Source: JBCBKZ01 sp039026975
GTDB lineage: Bacteria; Bacteroidota; Bacteroidia; J057
Direction of reading: 5' to 3'
Assembly (NCBI GenBank): GCA_039026975.1
Contig: JBCCLI010000259.1
Location: 1-9,330, forward strand
DNA length: 9,330 bases
Shown one piece after another: positions 1-7,000 of the stretch. Positions within the stretch are counted from its first letter, which is position 1. Each line of letters opens with the position of its first letter. Below the pieces are notes generated by a model, which ran no database searches, was not told the origin of the DNA, and saw nothing but the letters and a program-made list of their open reading frames with translations. The position numbers and the translations under genes are program-made.

Positions 1-32
1 ATAAAAATATAATAAAAATACAAAATATATTT

Positions 33-63
33 TTTGTGTTTAATATAAAAAATGTTAATTTTG
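33..63 (+). promoter_or_regulatory. Bacteroidota-type housekeeping promoter of the small secreted protein gene
   Basis: TTTG at 33-36 and TAATTTTG at 56-63 are separated by exactly 19 bases. This matches the published Bacteroidota primary-sigma consensus (TTTG, about 19 bp, TAnnTTTG) in every defined position. The flank at 1-32 is almost pure A/T and contains ATAAAAATA twice (1-9 and 12-20), which could act as an UP-like element. Transcription would begin near 68-72, giving a leader of about 40 nt before the ATG at 110. The match is read directly from the sequence; activity is inferred. Confidence 0.72.
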
Positions 64-109
64 GTTTAAGGAAATAAAATATCGAACTCAACCATTAATA
101 ACTTAAACC

Positions 110-523
110 ATGAAAAACTTGACTCAAGCTTTTATCGCCTTATTTGTTATGACATTTACTTTATTTACTAGCACTGTGAGCGCGCAGCACGGAAGACAGG
201 ATGATGGATGGTCTGAATATGAGGATGGTAACTGGGTAGACGCTCTGCCTGAGGACTTTAGGAATGCTAACAGGCCTGTACTTTCAGCTACCAATCCTAA
301 TGTAAATGGAGTTTTGAAGGTATGGTATAATCAAGTGCAGCAGGTATCAGACCTAGTACTCACTGATGTGAACGGGCGTTTATATCACAGTGAGAAAATA
401 GGAACAGATAATAGAATTTTTGGAGAAAGAACACTAGATGTTTCCAATCTGTCCAGAGGAATTTATATAGTATACCTGAGAAGTGGAGAAACTACTTCCT
501 ACAGAAAGGTCTATATTCAATAA
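110..523 (+). CDS. Small secreted protein consisting mainly of a T9SS type A-like C-terminal sorting domain
   Basis: This 137-residue protein starts with a signal peptide (Lys-Asn n-region, hydrophobic core at about 7-20, probable cleavage after VSA at 25). A short acidic, Trp-containing linker follows at about 26-55 (DDGWSEYEDGNW). Residues about 58-137 resemble the Por secretion tail: a degenerate PNP-like motif (TNPNVNGVLKV), then LVLTDVNGRL, then LSRGIYIVYL, and a terminal basic strand (YRKVYIQ). In this family the domain directs export through the type IX system and is often cleaved on anchoring. Here almost nothing would remain as cargo, so the protein may be a surface or structural peptide, or the domain may itself be the functional unit. 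A consensus promoter lies upstream and a stem-loop downstream, so it appears monocistronic. The function is not recognised. The start fits the signal peptide and the promoter spacing. Confidence 0.8.
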   Translation: MKNLTQAFIALFVMTFTLFTSTVSAQHGRQDDGWSEYEDGNWVDALPEDFRNANRPVLSATNPNVNGVLKVWYNQVQQVSDLVLTDVNGRLYHSEKIGTDNRIFGERTLDVSNLSRGIYIVYLRSGETTSYRKVYIQ

Positions 524-560
524 ACGGTCAGTTAGGAAAACTTAGCGAAACATCATTTTT

Positions 561-586
561 ATGGCAGGCCATAACTGGTCTGCCAT
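561..586 (+). terminator. Stem-loop after the small secreted protein gene, possible terminator
   Basis: ATGGCAGGCC (561-570) pairs with GGTCTGCCAT (577-586) over 10 positions, including one G-T wobble, around the loop ATAACT. It lies 37 bases after the stop at 523. The sequence downstream (TCCTATGTT) is only weakly T-rich and the clear T-run (556-560) is upstream, so it is not a textbook intrinsic terminator. It could also protect the 3' end of the mRNA. Confidence 0.5.
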
Positions 587-712
587 TCCTATGTTAAGCC
601 CTTAATTTTGTCAGCTTGTAGATAAAACCAGAATTGAATAGCCTAGTATTTATAAGTTGATAAAAGACATATCTCCTCCTAATTAATCTCATTACCTCCT
701 TACAGGCTCTTT

Positions 713-778
713 CTTAGCTTAAATGGTGATTGATAAAGACTTCAAACATAGTCTTGGTCTTCTACCCATTAAGCTAAG
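713..778 (+). repeat. Structured leader: long inverted repeat with nested hairpin before the Usp start
   Basis: The arm 713-726 (CTTAGCTTAAATGG) is complementary to 766-778 (CCATTAAGCTAAG) over 13 pairs with a single bulged A. Inside the 39-nt interval, AAGACT (736-741) pairs with AGTCTT (750-755) around an 8-nt loop. The outer stem ends only four bases before the ATG at 783, so in RNA it would occupy the ribosome-docking region. It is not followed by a T-run, which argues against a terminator. Possible roles are translational control of the stress protein, an mRNA-stabilising 5' structure, or an operator-like palindrome in DNA. The pairing is read directly; the roles are inferred. Confidence 0.6.
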
Positions 779-782
779 TATT

Positions 783-1631
783 ATGAATACAGTGATTTTG
801 GTTCCAACTGATTTTTCAGAATTAGCCAGGAAAGGAATATTGTATGCCTGTGAGTTAGCTAGCGCCTTACAAGCGGATATAAAGCTGCTATACGTGTATC
901 CTTATCCTGCTATTCCTGCGGAAGTTCCTAGCGACTTTTTCCACTCCAGTAGTCAGCAGCTAAGGGAAGCAGCTGATACCAAGATTCATGCCCTTATGGA
1001 GGAACTCTCAGCTCTATATCCAGATGTACAGTTTCATAAGCTAGTAGATCAGGGCCCAGTAGTGGCTAATATTTCTCAGTATGCAGAAACAGAAAAGGCT
1101 TCTTTGATAGTAATGGCTACTGCTGGAGCTGAAGGGATTAAAAAATGGTTTGTAGGTTCATTTGCAGCAGGGGTAGTGGATACTTCTGAGGTCCCGGTGC
1201 TGGTGATTCCTGATGATTTTGAATTTCAGCACATCCCTCAAAAAATTCTATTTGCTACTGACTATGCCCAGGGTGAGCCCGGTCCCCTGGAGGAGGTAGC
1301 TTCTTTAGCAGCATTAATAGATGCTGAAATCATAATTACTCATATAAATCTTGGGAATGAGTCATTAGCTACTGAAATGTTTGAATGGTATAAACAGAAA
1401 ATAGAAGCGGCCATTCCCTACCACAGAAAGACTTTTCATTTAGTTAATGGTGATGACCTACAGCAGACCCTTGATTCTTTGGTAAACCTTAAGCAAGCTG
1501 ATCTTCTGGTGATGTCTATTAGGGAGAGAACTTTTTGGGAAGCTGTTAAACGGAAAAGTGAAACAAAAGAAATGGCCTACCATGCATCAGTTCCTCTACT
1601 AACCTATCATTTAGCCAATTTTAAACAGTAG
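783..1631 (+). CDS. Universal stress protein, tandem UspA domains
   Basis: This 282-residue cytoplasmic protein has two Usp folds. Domain 1 (about 1-144) opens with the family's first strand (MNTVILVPTDFS). It carries an ATP-binding-type loop near 112-126: A112-x2-G115-x9-G125-S126, matching G-x2-G-x9-G-S/T except that the first Gly is Ala, and it closes with VPVLVIP. Domain 2 (about 152-277) begins KILFATDYA and ends VPLLTYH but lacks the glycine loop, so it probably does not bind nucleotide. This intact-plus-degenerate arrangement is common in tandem Usps, which bind ATP or act in stress and starvation adaptation. The ATG at 723 would add 20 residues, but the Usp fold starts at the ATG at 783 and the extra codons lie in a strong inverted repeat, so 783 is preferred. 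It has no close operon partner: the neighbouring genes are secreted proteins more than 100 bases away on each side. Confidence 0.88.
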   Translation: MNTVILVPTDFSELARKGILYACELASALQADIKLLYVYPYPAIPAEVPSDFFHSSSQQLREAADTKIHALMEELSALYPDVQFHKLVDQGPVVANISQYAETEKASLIVMATAGAEGIKKWFVGSFAAGVVDTSEVPVLVIPDDFEFQHIPQKILFATDYAQGEPGPLEEVASLAALIDAEIIITHINLGNESLATEMFEWYKQKIEAAIPYHRKTFHLVNGDDLQQTLDSLVNLKQADLLVMSIRERTFWEAVKRKSETKEMAYHASVPLLTYHLANFKQ

Positions 1632-1717
1632 GAAACACAGGAGTGTCATAGTCTATAAATAGCACCTTCTTAGCCTTTATAAGCTTAGGTGAGGGAGAAA
1701 TCAGGTATCAATTTAAG

Positions 1718-1742
1718 AAAGCTTCTTACATAAGAAGGTTTT
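1718..1742 (+). terminator. Short hairpin with T-run between usp and the next secreted protein gene
   Basis: CTTCTT (1722-1727) pairs with AAGAAG (1732-1737) around the loop ACAT. After a G-G mismatch, AAA (1718-1720) pairs with TTT (1739-1741), and a run of four T's closes the element. It lies about 87 bases past the usp stop and 14 bases before the ATG at 1756. It could terminate usp transcription weakly or sit in the leader of the next gene. The stem is A/T-rich and the call is tentative. Confidence 0.35.
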
Positions 1743-1755
1743 CCAGGAGAATGAT

Positions 1756-2427
1756 ATGGGTAATCCGGGGAGAGGACTGATATTTACGTTTCTGCATATG
1801 CATAAAATTAGCTATCTCTCCATCTCCTGGTTTTCTGTACTTATAGTATTATTTCCCAGCCTAATACCTGCCCAGAGCAGGGATGTGCTAAGCCTTGAGG
1901 TTAAGAATGATATTTGTCAAGTAATAGTAGATGGAACTGATCTGGATGTTTGGCAAAGTGTAGAGTTAGAAAGATCTTTTGGGGATACCACCCTGTTTAA
2001 GTTTCTCTACAAGTGGGAATCTGCTAAGTTGGTGGAAGGGCAGGAAAAGCTATCGGTAGTAGATAGGCTTCCCAAAATGTTTAATGCACCTAATGTGTAT
2101 TACAGATGTAAAATTACCAATGGGCAAAAGGTTTGGTATTCTAACACCCGAGAGGTGATTCTCCAGCAAAAAAGAAATGACCTCTTCCTTACAGCTCATG
2201 CCTCTGAAAAGGATGGATCATTGGTGGTTCAGTTTCACGTGCCCGGGGCCAGCGACCTAAATATAACCGTAACAGAAGCCACTGGGCTGGTCCTTTTTGA
2301 AAAAAAGATCGAGGATCATAAAGAGCCGGAGCAGTTTACAGTAGACGCAAACAACTGGGTACCGGGAACGTATTACATTTCCCTTTTCGGAGGAGGACAA
2401 CACAGGGTACTTAAATATCAGCGCTAG
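1756..2427 (+). CDS. Secreted protein with T9SS sorting-domain-like C-terminus
   Basis: From the ATG at 1756 the product is 223 residues; from the in-frame ATG at 1798 it is 209. The upstream start has AGGAGA at 1745-1750. The downstream start gives a more typical signal peptide (MHKISYLSISW, hydrophobic core, cleavage after IPA). Both yield the same mature protein, beginning at QSRDVLSLEV. Residues about 44-137 (1756 numbering) look like a single beta-sandwich, perhaps fibronectin III-like, with YYRCKITNGQKVWYSN near its end. Residues about 141-223 resemble a type A sorting domain: paired strands, LNITVTEATGLVLFEKK, WVPGTYYISLF and a basic end (HRVLKYQR). An extracellular or surface location is likely. 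No enzymatic motif is seen and the function is not recognised. Its stop codon overlaps that of the convergent lipoprotein gene. Confidence 0.72.
   Translation: MGNPGRGLIFTFLHMHKISYLSISWFSVLIVLFPSLIPAQSRDVLSLEVKNDICQVIVDGTDLDVWQSVELERSFGDTTLFKFLYKWESAKLVEGQEKLSVVDRLPKMFNAPNVYYRCKITNGQKVWYSNTREVILQQKRNDLFLTAHASEKDGSLVVQFHVPGASDLNITVTEATGLVLFEKKIEDHKEPEQFTVDANNWVPGTYYISLFGGGQHRVLKYQR
2424..2427. other. Overlapping stop codons of two convergent genes
   Basis: The tetranucleotide CTAG contains TAG (2425-2427) ending the + strand secreted-protein gene and, on the other strand, TAG (2426-2424) ending the DUF1080 gene. No terminator can lie between them, and no strong hairpin with a T-run is obvious just past either stop. 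Each transcript must therefore extend antisense into the other gene. Confidence 0.9.
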
Positions 2428-3170
2428 GGTAGGGGCTTAAGTTTTATATTCTTGAACCAAATCCTGTCTCCGTGGTCCTGAAGCCCTACTAAACCCGTGC
2501 GGGCTGTACCATATCCAGGGTAATCCACCCATTTACTTAGGGCGAGCCTATCCTGCCAATCCTCAGACCATTGAATATAGCTTACTATGAGTTCATCATT
2601 CAGCCAATGCTCCACGAGAGAATCTTGTACGAGGATACGCGTGCGCTGATAGATATCAGCGCCTGTAAAAGCGTCTTTTGCAGGAGGATGCATATCATAG
2701 TTAGCAGCAGTAAGCTGACCTGGCTGGAGTTCTTGAGGGTAGCCGGAATTATCTATCAACTGATATTCAGGGCCTGTTTCATGGGGAGACTCATAAGTAG
2801 CGTTTTCCACTATCCTGTAAATGATACCGCTATTTCCCCCTTTAGCGATTTTCCAATCCAAGCTAAGCTCAAAATTGCTGTATTGGTTATTGGTGGTGAG
2901 GTCGCCACCTGACACTTCTGGATCATTTGTTAGCTGTCCGTCTTCTATCATCCAGCCTTGAATGCTATCCTTCCCATAGCTATGCCATCCATTAAAGCTA
3001 TTTCCATCGAATAGCAACTGCCAGCCTTCCTGTACCTCCTGAGGAGTTAATAGGTTATCAGCATTATTTTCCAAAAGGGTACCGCCCGGTACCTGGGTCT
3101 CTGTCTGCTTAGGTTGACAAGAAATTAAAATTAAAATTAATGTAAGACTATAAAAATACGATGCTCTCAT
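2424..3170 (-). CDS. DUF1080 / 3-keto-disaccharide hydrolase-like lipoprotein
   Basis: This is a 248-residue lipoprotein. The signal sequence ends in the lipobox L15-I-S-C18, so Cys18 should be lipidated. After a linker of about 25 residues, the DUF1080 domain (PF06439, concanavalin-like beta-sandwich) spans about 47-247. Hallmarks are GWQLLFDG with NGWHSYG (49-66), ELSLDWKIAKGGNSGIIYR (101-119), GPEYQLIDN (133-141), YDMHPPA (158-164), HWLNDELIVSY (188-198) and TGLVGLQDHGDRIWFKNIKL (225-244). Members occur with carbohydrate-catabolic genes in Bacteroidota and Planctomycetota, and some act on 3-keto-glycosides; the substrate here cannot be read. No 3-keto-glycoside oxidoreductase or SusC/D pair is adjacent, so the gene stands alone. 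It is convergent with the secreted protein gene (shared CTAG) and divergent from the ECF sigma gene, with which it shares a 236-bp regulatory region. Confidence 0.88.
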   Translation of the reverse strand: MRASYFYSLTLILILISCQPKQTETQVPGGTLLENNADNLLTPQEVQEGWQLLFDGNSFNGWHSYGKDSIQGWMIEDGQLTNDPEVSGGDLTTNNQYSNFELSLDWKIAKGGNSGIIYRIVENATYESPHETGPEYQLIDNSGYPQELQPGQLTAANYDMHPPAKDAFTGADIYQRTRILVQDSLVEHWLNDELIVSYIQWSEDWQDRLALSKWVDYPGYGTARTGLVGLQDHGDRIWFKNIKLKPLP

Positions 3171-3224
3171 TGAATTGTGGTTAATATTTGGAATTACTAC
3201 AAAATTCTCAGCTTTACCAATAAA

Positions 3225-3407
3225 TAGGTAAATCGAATATTATATCAATCCAGATATTACCGTTCACTAGGTGAAACCTACCATTTATTTTTCAAACCTA
3301 CCTTTCAATAAGTGACTCCCTATTAATAGGTTGATAATGAATAGTTTGAAGGAGATTTCATTCCCTGCAATGTCTTGAAGTTTCATTAAATATCAAACTA
3401 AAACCTA
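3225..3407. promoter_or_regulatory. Repeated ACCTA/TAGGT motif in the divergent spacer between the DUF1080 and sigma-factor genes
   Basis: The 236-bp spacer 3171-3406, together with the first base of the sigma start codon, holds three TAGGT (3225, 3268, 3327) and three ACCTA (3276, 3296, 3403). AAACCTACC occurs twice exactly, starting at 3274 and 3294, 20 bases or about two helical turns apart. TAGGT-GAA-ACCTA (3268-3280) forms a 13-bp palindrome. The last copy (AAACCTA, 3401-3407) runs into the sigma-factor ATG. Fewer than one occurrence in both orientations would be expected by chance. The phased repeats suggest an operator for a regulator controlling one or both divergent genes. CAAACCTA (3293-3300) also reads TAGGTTTG on the minus strand, a fit to the -7 element TAnnTTTG, but no TTTG lies 19 bp upstream of it. 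Confidence 0.5.
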
Positions 3408-3991
3408 TGTCAGCCATTAATCAACATCAACAAGATCACGAAGTTGAGATTCGTGAGGGGGGAGTTGTCGCAGAACGCGCTATCAGCCAAATTTTTTCCA
3501 ATTCCAAGTACCTGATTGATCGCTATCACAGGCGGTATAAGACCCTTCTTTCCAGAGAAGACGTAAGTGATATATTCACTGATGCGCTTCTGGTCTACAT
3601 CAGACTGGTAAAAGAAGGCGCCTTTACAGCTCGCCATGAGCGGGCCGCGATAGGATTCATCCAGCAAACCATGCGCTTCAGGATCATTGACCAAATGCGG
3701 AGATTATCCAATCTTCCCTACCTGGAGGACTTAGCACCTTTAGAGAACATCTGGCATCAGCCCATAAGGGACATACTGGATTGGGAGTTAGTAAATAAGT
3801 GTTTGGATCACCTTCCTAAGAGAGGCAGGCGTATTCTGAAGCTGTGGATGGAAGGATATCAGATGGAAGAAATTGCAGAAAAGGTAGGACTTGCAAATGC
3901 TAATAGTGTAGCAGTTACAAAATGTCATACCTTAAAGAAGGTAGTTAAGATGTACCAGGAAGAAGAGCCTTCCATGAAGTGTACGGCTTAG
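3407..3991 (+). CDS. ECF-type RNA polymerase sigma-70 factor
   Basis: This 194-residue protein has the two-domain layout of an extracytoplasmic-function sigma factor. Region 2 spans about 32-101: the helix with SREDVSDIFTDALLVYIRL (core-binding and -10 recognition) leads to FIQQTMRFRIIDQMRRL, the basic region 2.4-like helix. A linker (about 102-125) follows. Region 4 spans about 127-183: LVNKCLDHLPKRGRRILKLW, then the helix-turn-helix MEEIAEKVGLANANSVAVTK that would contact the -35 element. The N-terminal 25 residues are polar, and the short tail is acidic with a Cys near the end. It would redirect core polymerase to a small regulon. No FecR-type or zinc-finger anti-sigma gene is adjacent: upstream is a divergent lipoprotein and downstream a convergent efflux operon, so control may be transcriptional or by a distant partner. 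The start at 3407 overlaps the final ACCTA repeat; no Shine-Dalgarno is seen, as is usual in this phylum. Confidence 0.85.
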   Translation: MSAINQHQQDHEVEIREGGVVAERAISQIFSNSKYLIDRYHRRYKTLLSREDVSDIFTDALLVYIRLVKEGAFTARHERAAIGFIQQTMRFRIIDQMRRLSNLPYLEDLAPLENIWHQPIRDILDWELVNKCLDHLPKRGRRILKLWMEGYQMEEIAEKVGLANANSVAVTKCHTLKKVVKMYQEEEPSMKCTA

Positions 3992-4004
3992 GCCAGGAGG
4001 AGGG

Positions 4005-4041
4005 AAAAAAGTAACAGGGGCTCCTTGTAGGAAGCCCCTGT
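4005..4041. terminator. Terminator between the sigma-factor gene and the efflux operon, strongest for the efflux operon
   Basis: ACAGGGGCT (4014-4022) pairs perfectly with AGCCCCTGT (4033-4041), and CCT/AGG can extend the stem with one bulge. Read on the minus strand, the hairpin lies 24 bases after the permease stop and is followed by TTACTTTTTT (the complement of 4005-4014), a good intrinsic terminator tail. Read on the plus strand, it follows the sigma-factor stop by 22 bases with only a moderately T-rich tail (GTCTGTTTATGTCTC). It can therefore serve both convergent units but favours the minus-strand operon. Confidence 0.82.
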
Positions 4042-4065
4042 GTCTGTTTATGTCTCTATTATATG

Positions 4066-7000
4066 CTATCCGAAGTATTCTGCTGGCTCAGGATCTTGAG
4101 ATTCATCCTGGTCAGGAAAATACTTATCACGATTTTCATTAGCCGGATAGTCCTCGGAAGGATCATTTGACTGATCTCCTTCTTCAAGCTCTTCCGGGGA
4201 TTTTATTCCCAGACGGTCAGCTAAATTCCTGGTCAGTAAGGTTACTCTGTAGTATAAGACTGGCACTACTAACAAGGTAATTACCGTGGCAAATCCTAAG
4301 CCGTAAATGATGGTCCATGAAAAGGGTTTCCAGAAAGCAGCATTATCTCCACCAAAAAATATCTGAGGATCCAGGTCAGAAAGTAGGGTTCCGAAGTTCA
4401 CATTAAAAGAGGTCGCCAGTGGAACCAGCCCCAGAACGGTAGAGCTAGCTGTAAGTAAGACAGGTGTAAATCTGACGGCTCCGCCTTCTATAACGGACTC
4501 CTTCAAACTTCTCCCTTCTTTTTCCATGATCTTAAAAAAGTCCATGAGAATGATCCCATTGTTTACTACTATCCCTGCCAAAACCACAATGCCCATACCT
4601 GTCATAACCACAGATAAGTCCATCTCTGTAATTCCATATCCCAGGAACACGCCTGCTAAACTGAGGAATACCTGGCTTAGAATAATGAGTACGTTACTGA
4701 AAGAGTTAAACTGGGTAACCAAAATCATGAATATGAGTAGGACAGCTACTCCAAAGGCTCCTGCCAGGAATCCCATTTCCTCCCCTTGTTCCAGAACGAT
4801 TCCCCCTACTTCTATATCCACCTGACTGCTATTTCTTCCCTGTTCCTGGAAGACGCTTACCCAATACTGAATCTCGCTGAAAATAGCGTTAGCATCAGCA
4901 TCTGTGAGAATATTAGAAGTGATGGATACTGATTTTTTCAGGTCCTTTCTATTAATGCCTCCATAGTCAGAGGTGAGGGTGAAGTCAGCTACTGAAGAAA
5001 TGGGAACAGACTTGAAAGTACCTGTTGACTGATCCATATACCTAATGTTCATATTCATGAGAGAATTAATGTCATTACGGTACTTTTTGGCGAGTCTCAC
5101 TTGTATGGGGTACTCATCCTCCCTATCCCGGAATTGGGCAGCTTCTGCTCCAAATACAGCCCCTCTAAGGGCCATCCCTATTTGACCGGAGCTGATACCT
5201 AGCTCTGCTGCCTTTTGGCGGTTAATATCCACCAAAAACTCCTGCTTCTTGTCATCCACATCCCACTTAAGCTTCTCAATTCCACTAATATTTACTGAGT
5301 CTAAGAACTGGAATAGATCCGTACTTTCTCTCATTAAGTCATCAAAGTCTTCAGACTTTAGGGTGACTTCCACTGGAGCAGCTCCCGGAGGGCCTGTAGG
5401 CTCCCTGTCCACAGTAATTTTAGTTCCGTAAATATCTTGGGTGGCTTCCCGTATATCTTCCAAAATGGTTTTGGTGGAAGCACCTTTACGGTATTGGTCC
5501 AGTACAAACTCTATGGTAATTCGTCCCTTATGGGGCTGAGAAGTCCCCTGATCAAAGGAATTTGCATCTCCTGCCCCTATACCTACGTTGGTAATGATAG
5601 ACTTTACCAGGGGATTATCATTTCCCAGCACGCCATATACTCTTTTCTCTAGTTCTTTAGTCACAGAGTCCGTAGCCTGAATATCTGTTCCGCCTGGCAT
5701 CTCATTATACACATAGATGAAGTTGGGATCAGGCTCAGGGAACTGGACGATCCGTATATCTCTGGACCCAAATAGCATGAAGGAGAACATCACCAGGACC
5801 AGTGATCCACCCAGTATGATAGCACTATGACCAGGCGTAGCGATGGACCATGAAATGATATTCCTGTACCCATTTTTAATAGAGGGAATGGCCTTTTGCT
5901 GGAACCAGTTTACAGCATGAACTAACACGTATTGGTAGAATACTACAAAGATAGCCATGAAAATGAGCAGGTTCCCCATAGAAGGTACTGAGGCTAGATG
6001 AAAGAGCACTCCTAATACGGCTCCTATCCCTCCATAAATCAGGGCATTTTTCTTGGCTCTGGTTGGATCCCCTGGCTTACGCATGAAGGTAGCGGCAAAG
6101 ACAGGGTTAATGATATAGGCCACAAAGAGGGAGGCAAAAAGAGTAATGATCAATACTACAGGGAGGTACTTCATAAACTCTCCTACTAGTCCAGGCCAGA
6201 AGAGTAGGGGAAGGAAGGGGCAAATGGTGGTCAGTGTTCCTGCAAATACAGGTGCTATTACCTCTCCTGCAGCCTTCTTGGCCGCAGTGATGATGGGAAG
6301 CCCTTGTTCCGTATAAATCCTGTAGGTATTCTCTATAACTACAATGGCATTATCCACCACTATTCCCATAGCGAGAATGAAGGAGAATAAGACAATGATA
6401 TTTAGGGTAAAGCCAAAGGAGGGGATAAAGAGAAAGGCTATAAAGGAGGAAAGCGGTACGGCTAAGCCCACAAATATGGCATCCCTGATTCCCATAAAAA
6501 ACATCAGCACCAAAGTTACCAGAAGAAAGCCGAATACAATGGTATTAGACAGTTCATTCAGCATGCCTATGGTCAGCATAGACTGATCACCGGAAAGGGT
6601 TATGGTAAGGCCTTCAGGGAACCTGTCTTTCTGCATATCCACCAGCATCTCTTTGATAGCGTCTGCCGCTATGACCAGGTTTTCACCGGATTTTTTAATC
6701 ACATTGATGGTGATGACCGGTTCCCCATCATATCTGGCATAACTTTCTATATCCTCAAAAGTATCTCTGACATCTGCTATTTCTCGTAGGTAAGCCACAT
6801 CTCCCTGTCCGGAGCGAATCAGGAGATTCTGGATTTCTCTTACGTCCTGAAATTCTCCATTCACCCTGATGGCTATTTTCTGCTCACTTACATCCAGTTC
6901 TCCTCCTGAGATAATGACATTCTCTCCAGAAATAGCATTTTCAATGTCACTCATGCTAATTCGGTTGGCCTGCATCTTAAAGAGGTCCACATTAACCTGA

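Noticed and set aside
723..782. In-frame upstream ATG adding 20 residues to the universal stress protein
   Set aside because: The Usp fold starts at the Met coded at 783 (MNTVILVPTDFS). The extra codons lie within a strong inverted repeat and encode no recognisable extension.
2571..2912. 113-codon open frame on the + strand inside the DUF1080 gene
   Set aside because: It is antisense to a gene with clear family motifs, its product matches nothing I recognise, and it has no promoter or ribosome-binding context.
3342..3348. TAGTTTG as a -7 promoter element for the sigma-factor gene
   Set aside because: The spacing within the element is one base short of TAnnTTTG, and no TTTG lies about 19 bp upstream.
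3225..3407. ACCTA/TAGGT repeats as a CRISPR array or mobile-element end
   Set aside because: The repeats are 5-9 bases long in mixed orientation with irregular spacing, and no cas or transposase gene is present.
3410..3694. 94-codon minus-strand frame opposite the sigma-factor gene
   Set aside because: It overlaps the conserved region 2 coding sequence on the opposite strand and its product shows no domain features.
4526..6586. Several + strand open frames of 60-99 codons within the permease gene
   Set aside because: They are antisense shadows of a well-supported RND permease, with low-complexity or permuted composition and no supporting signals.
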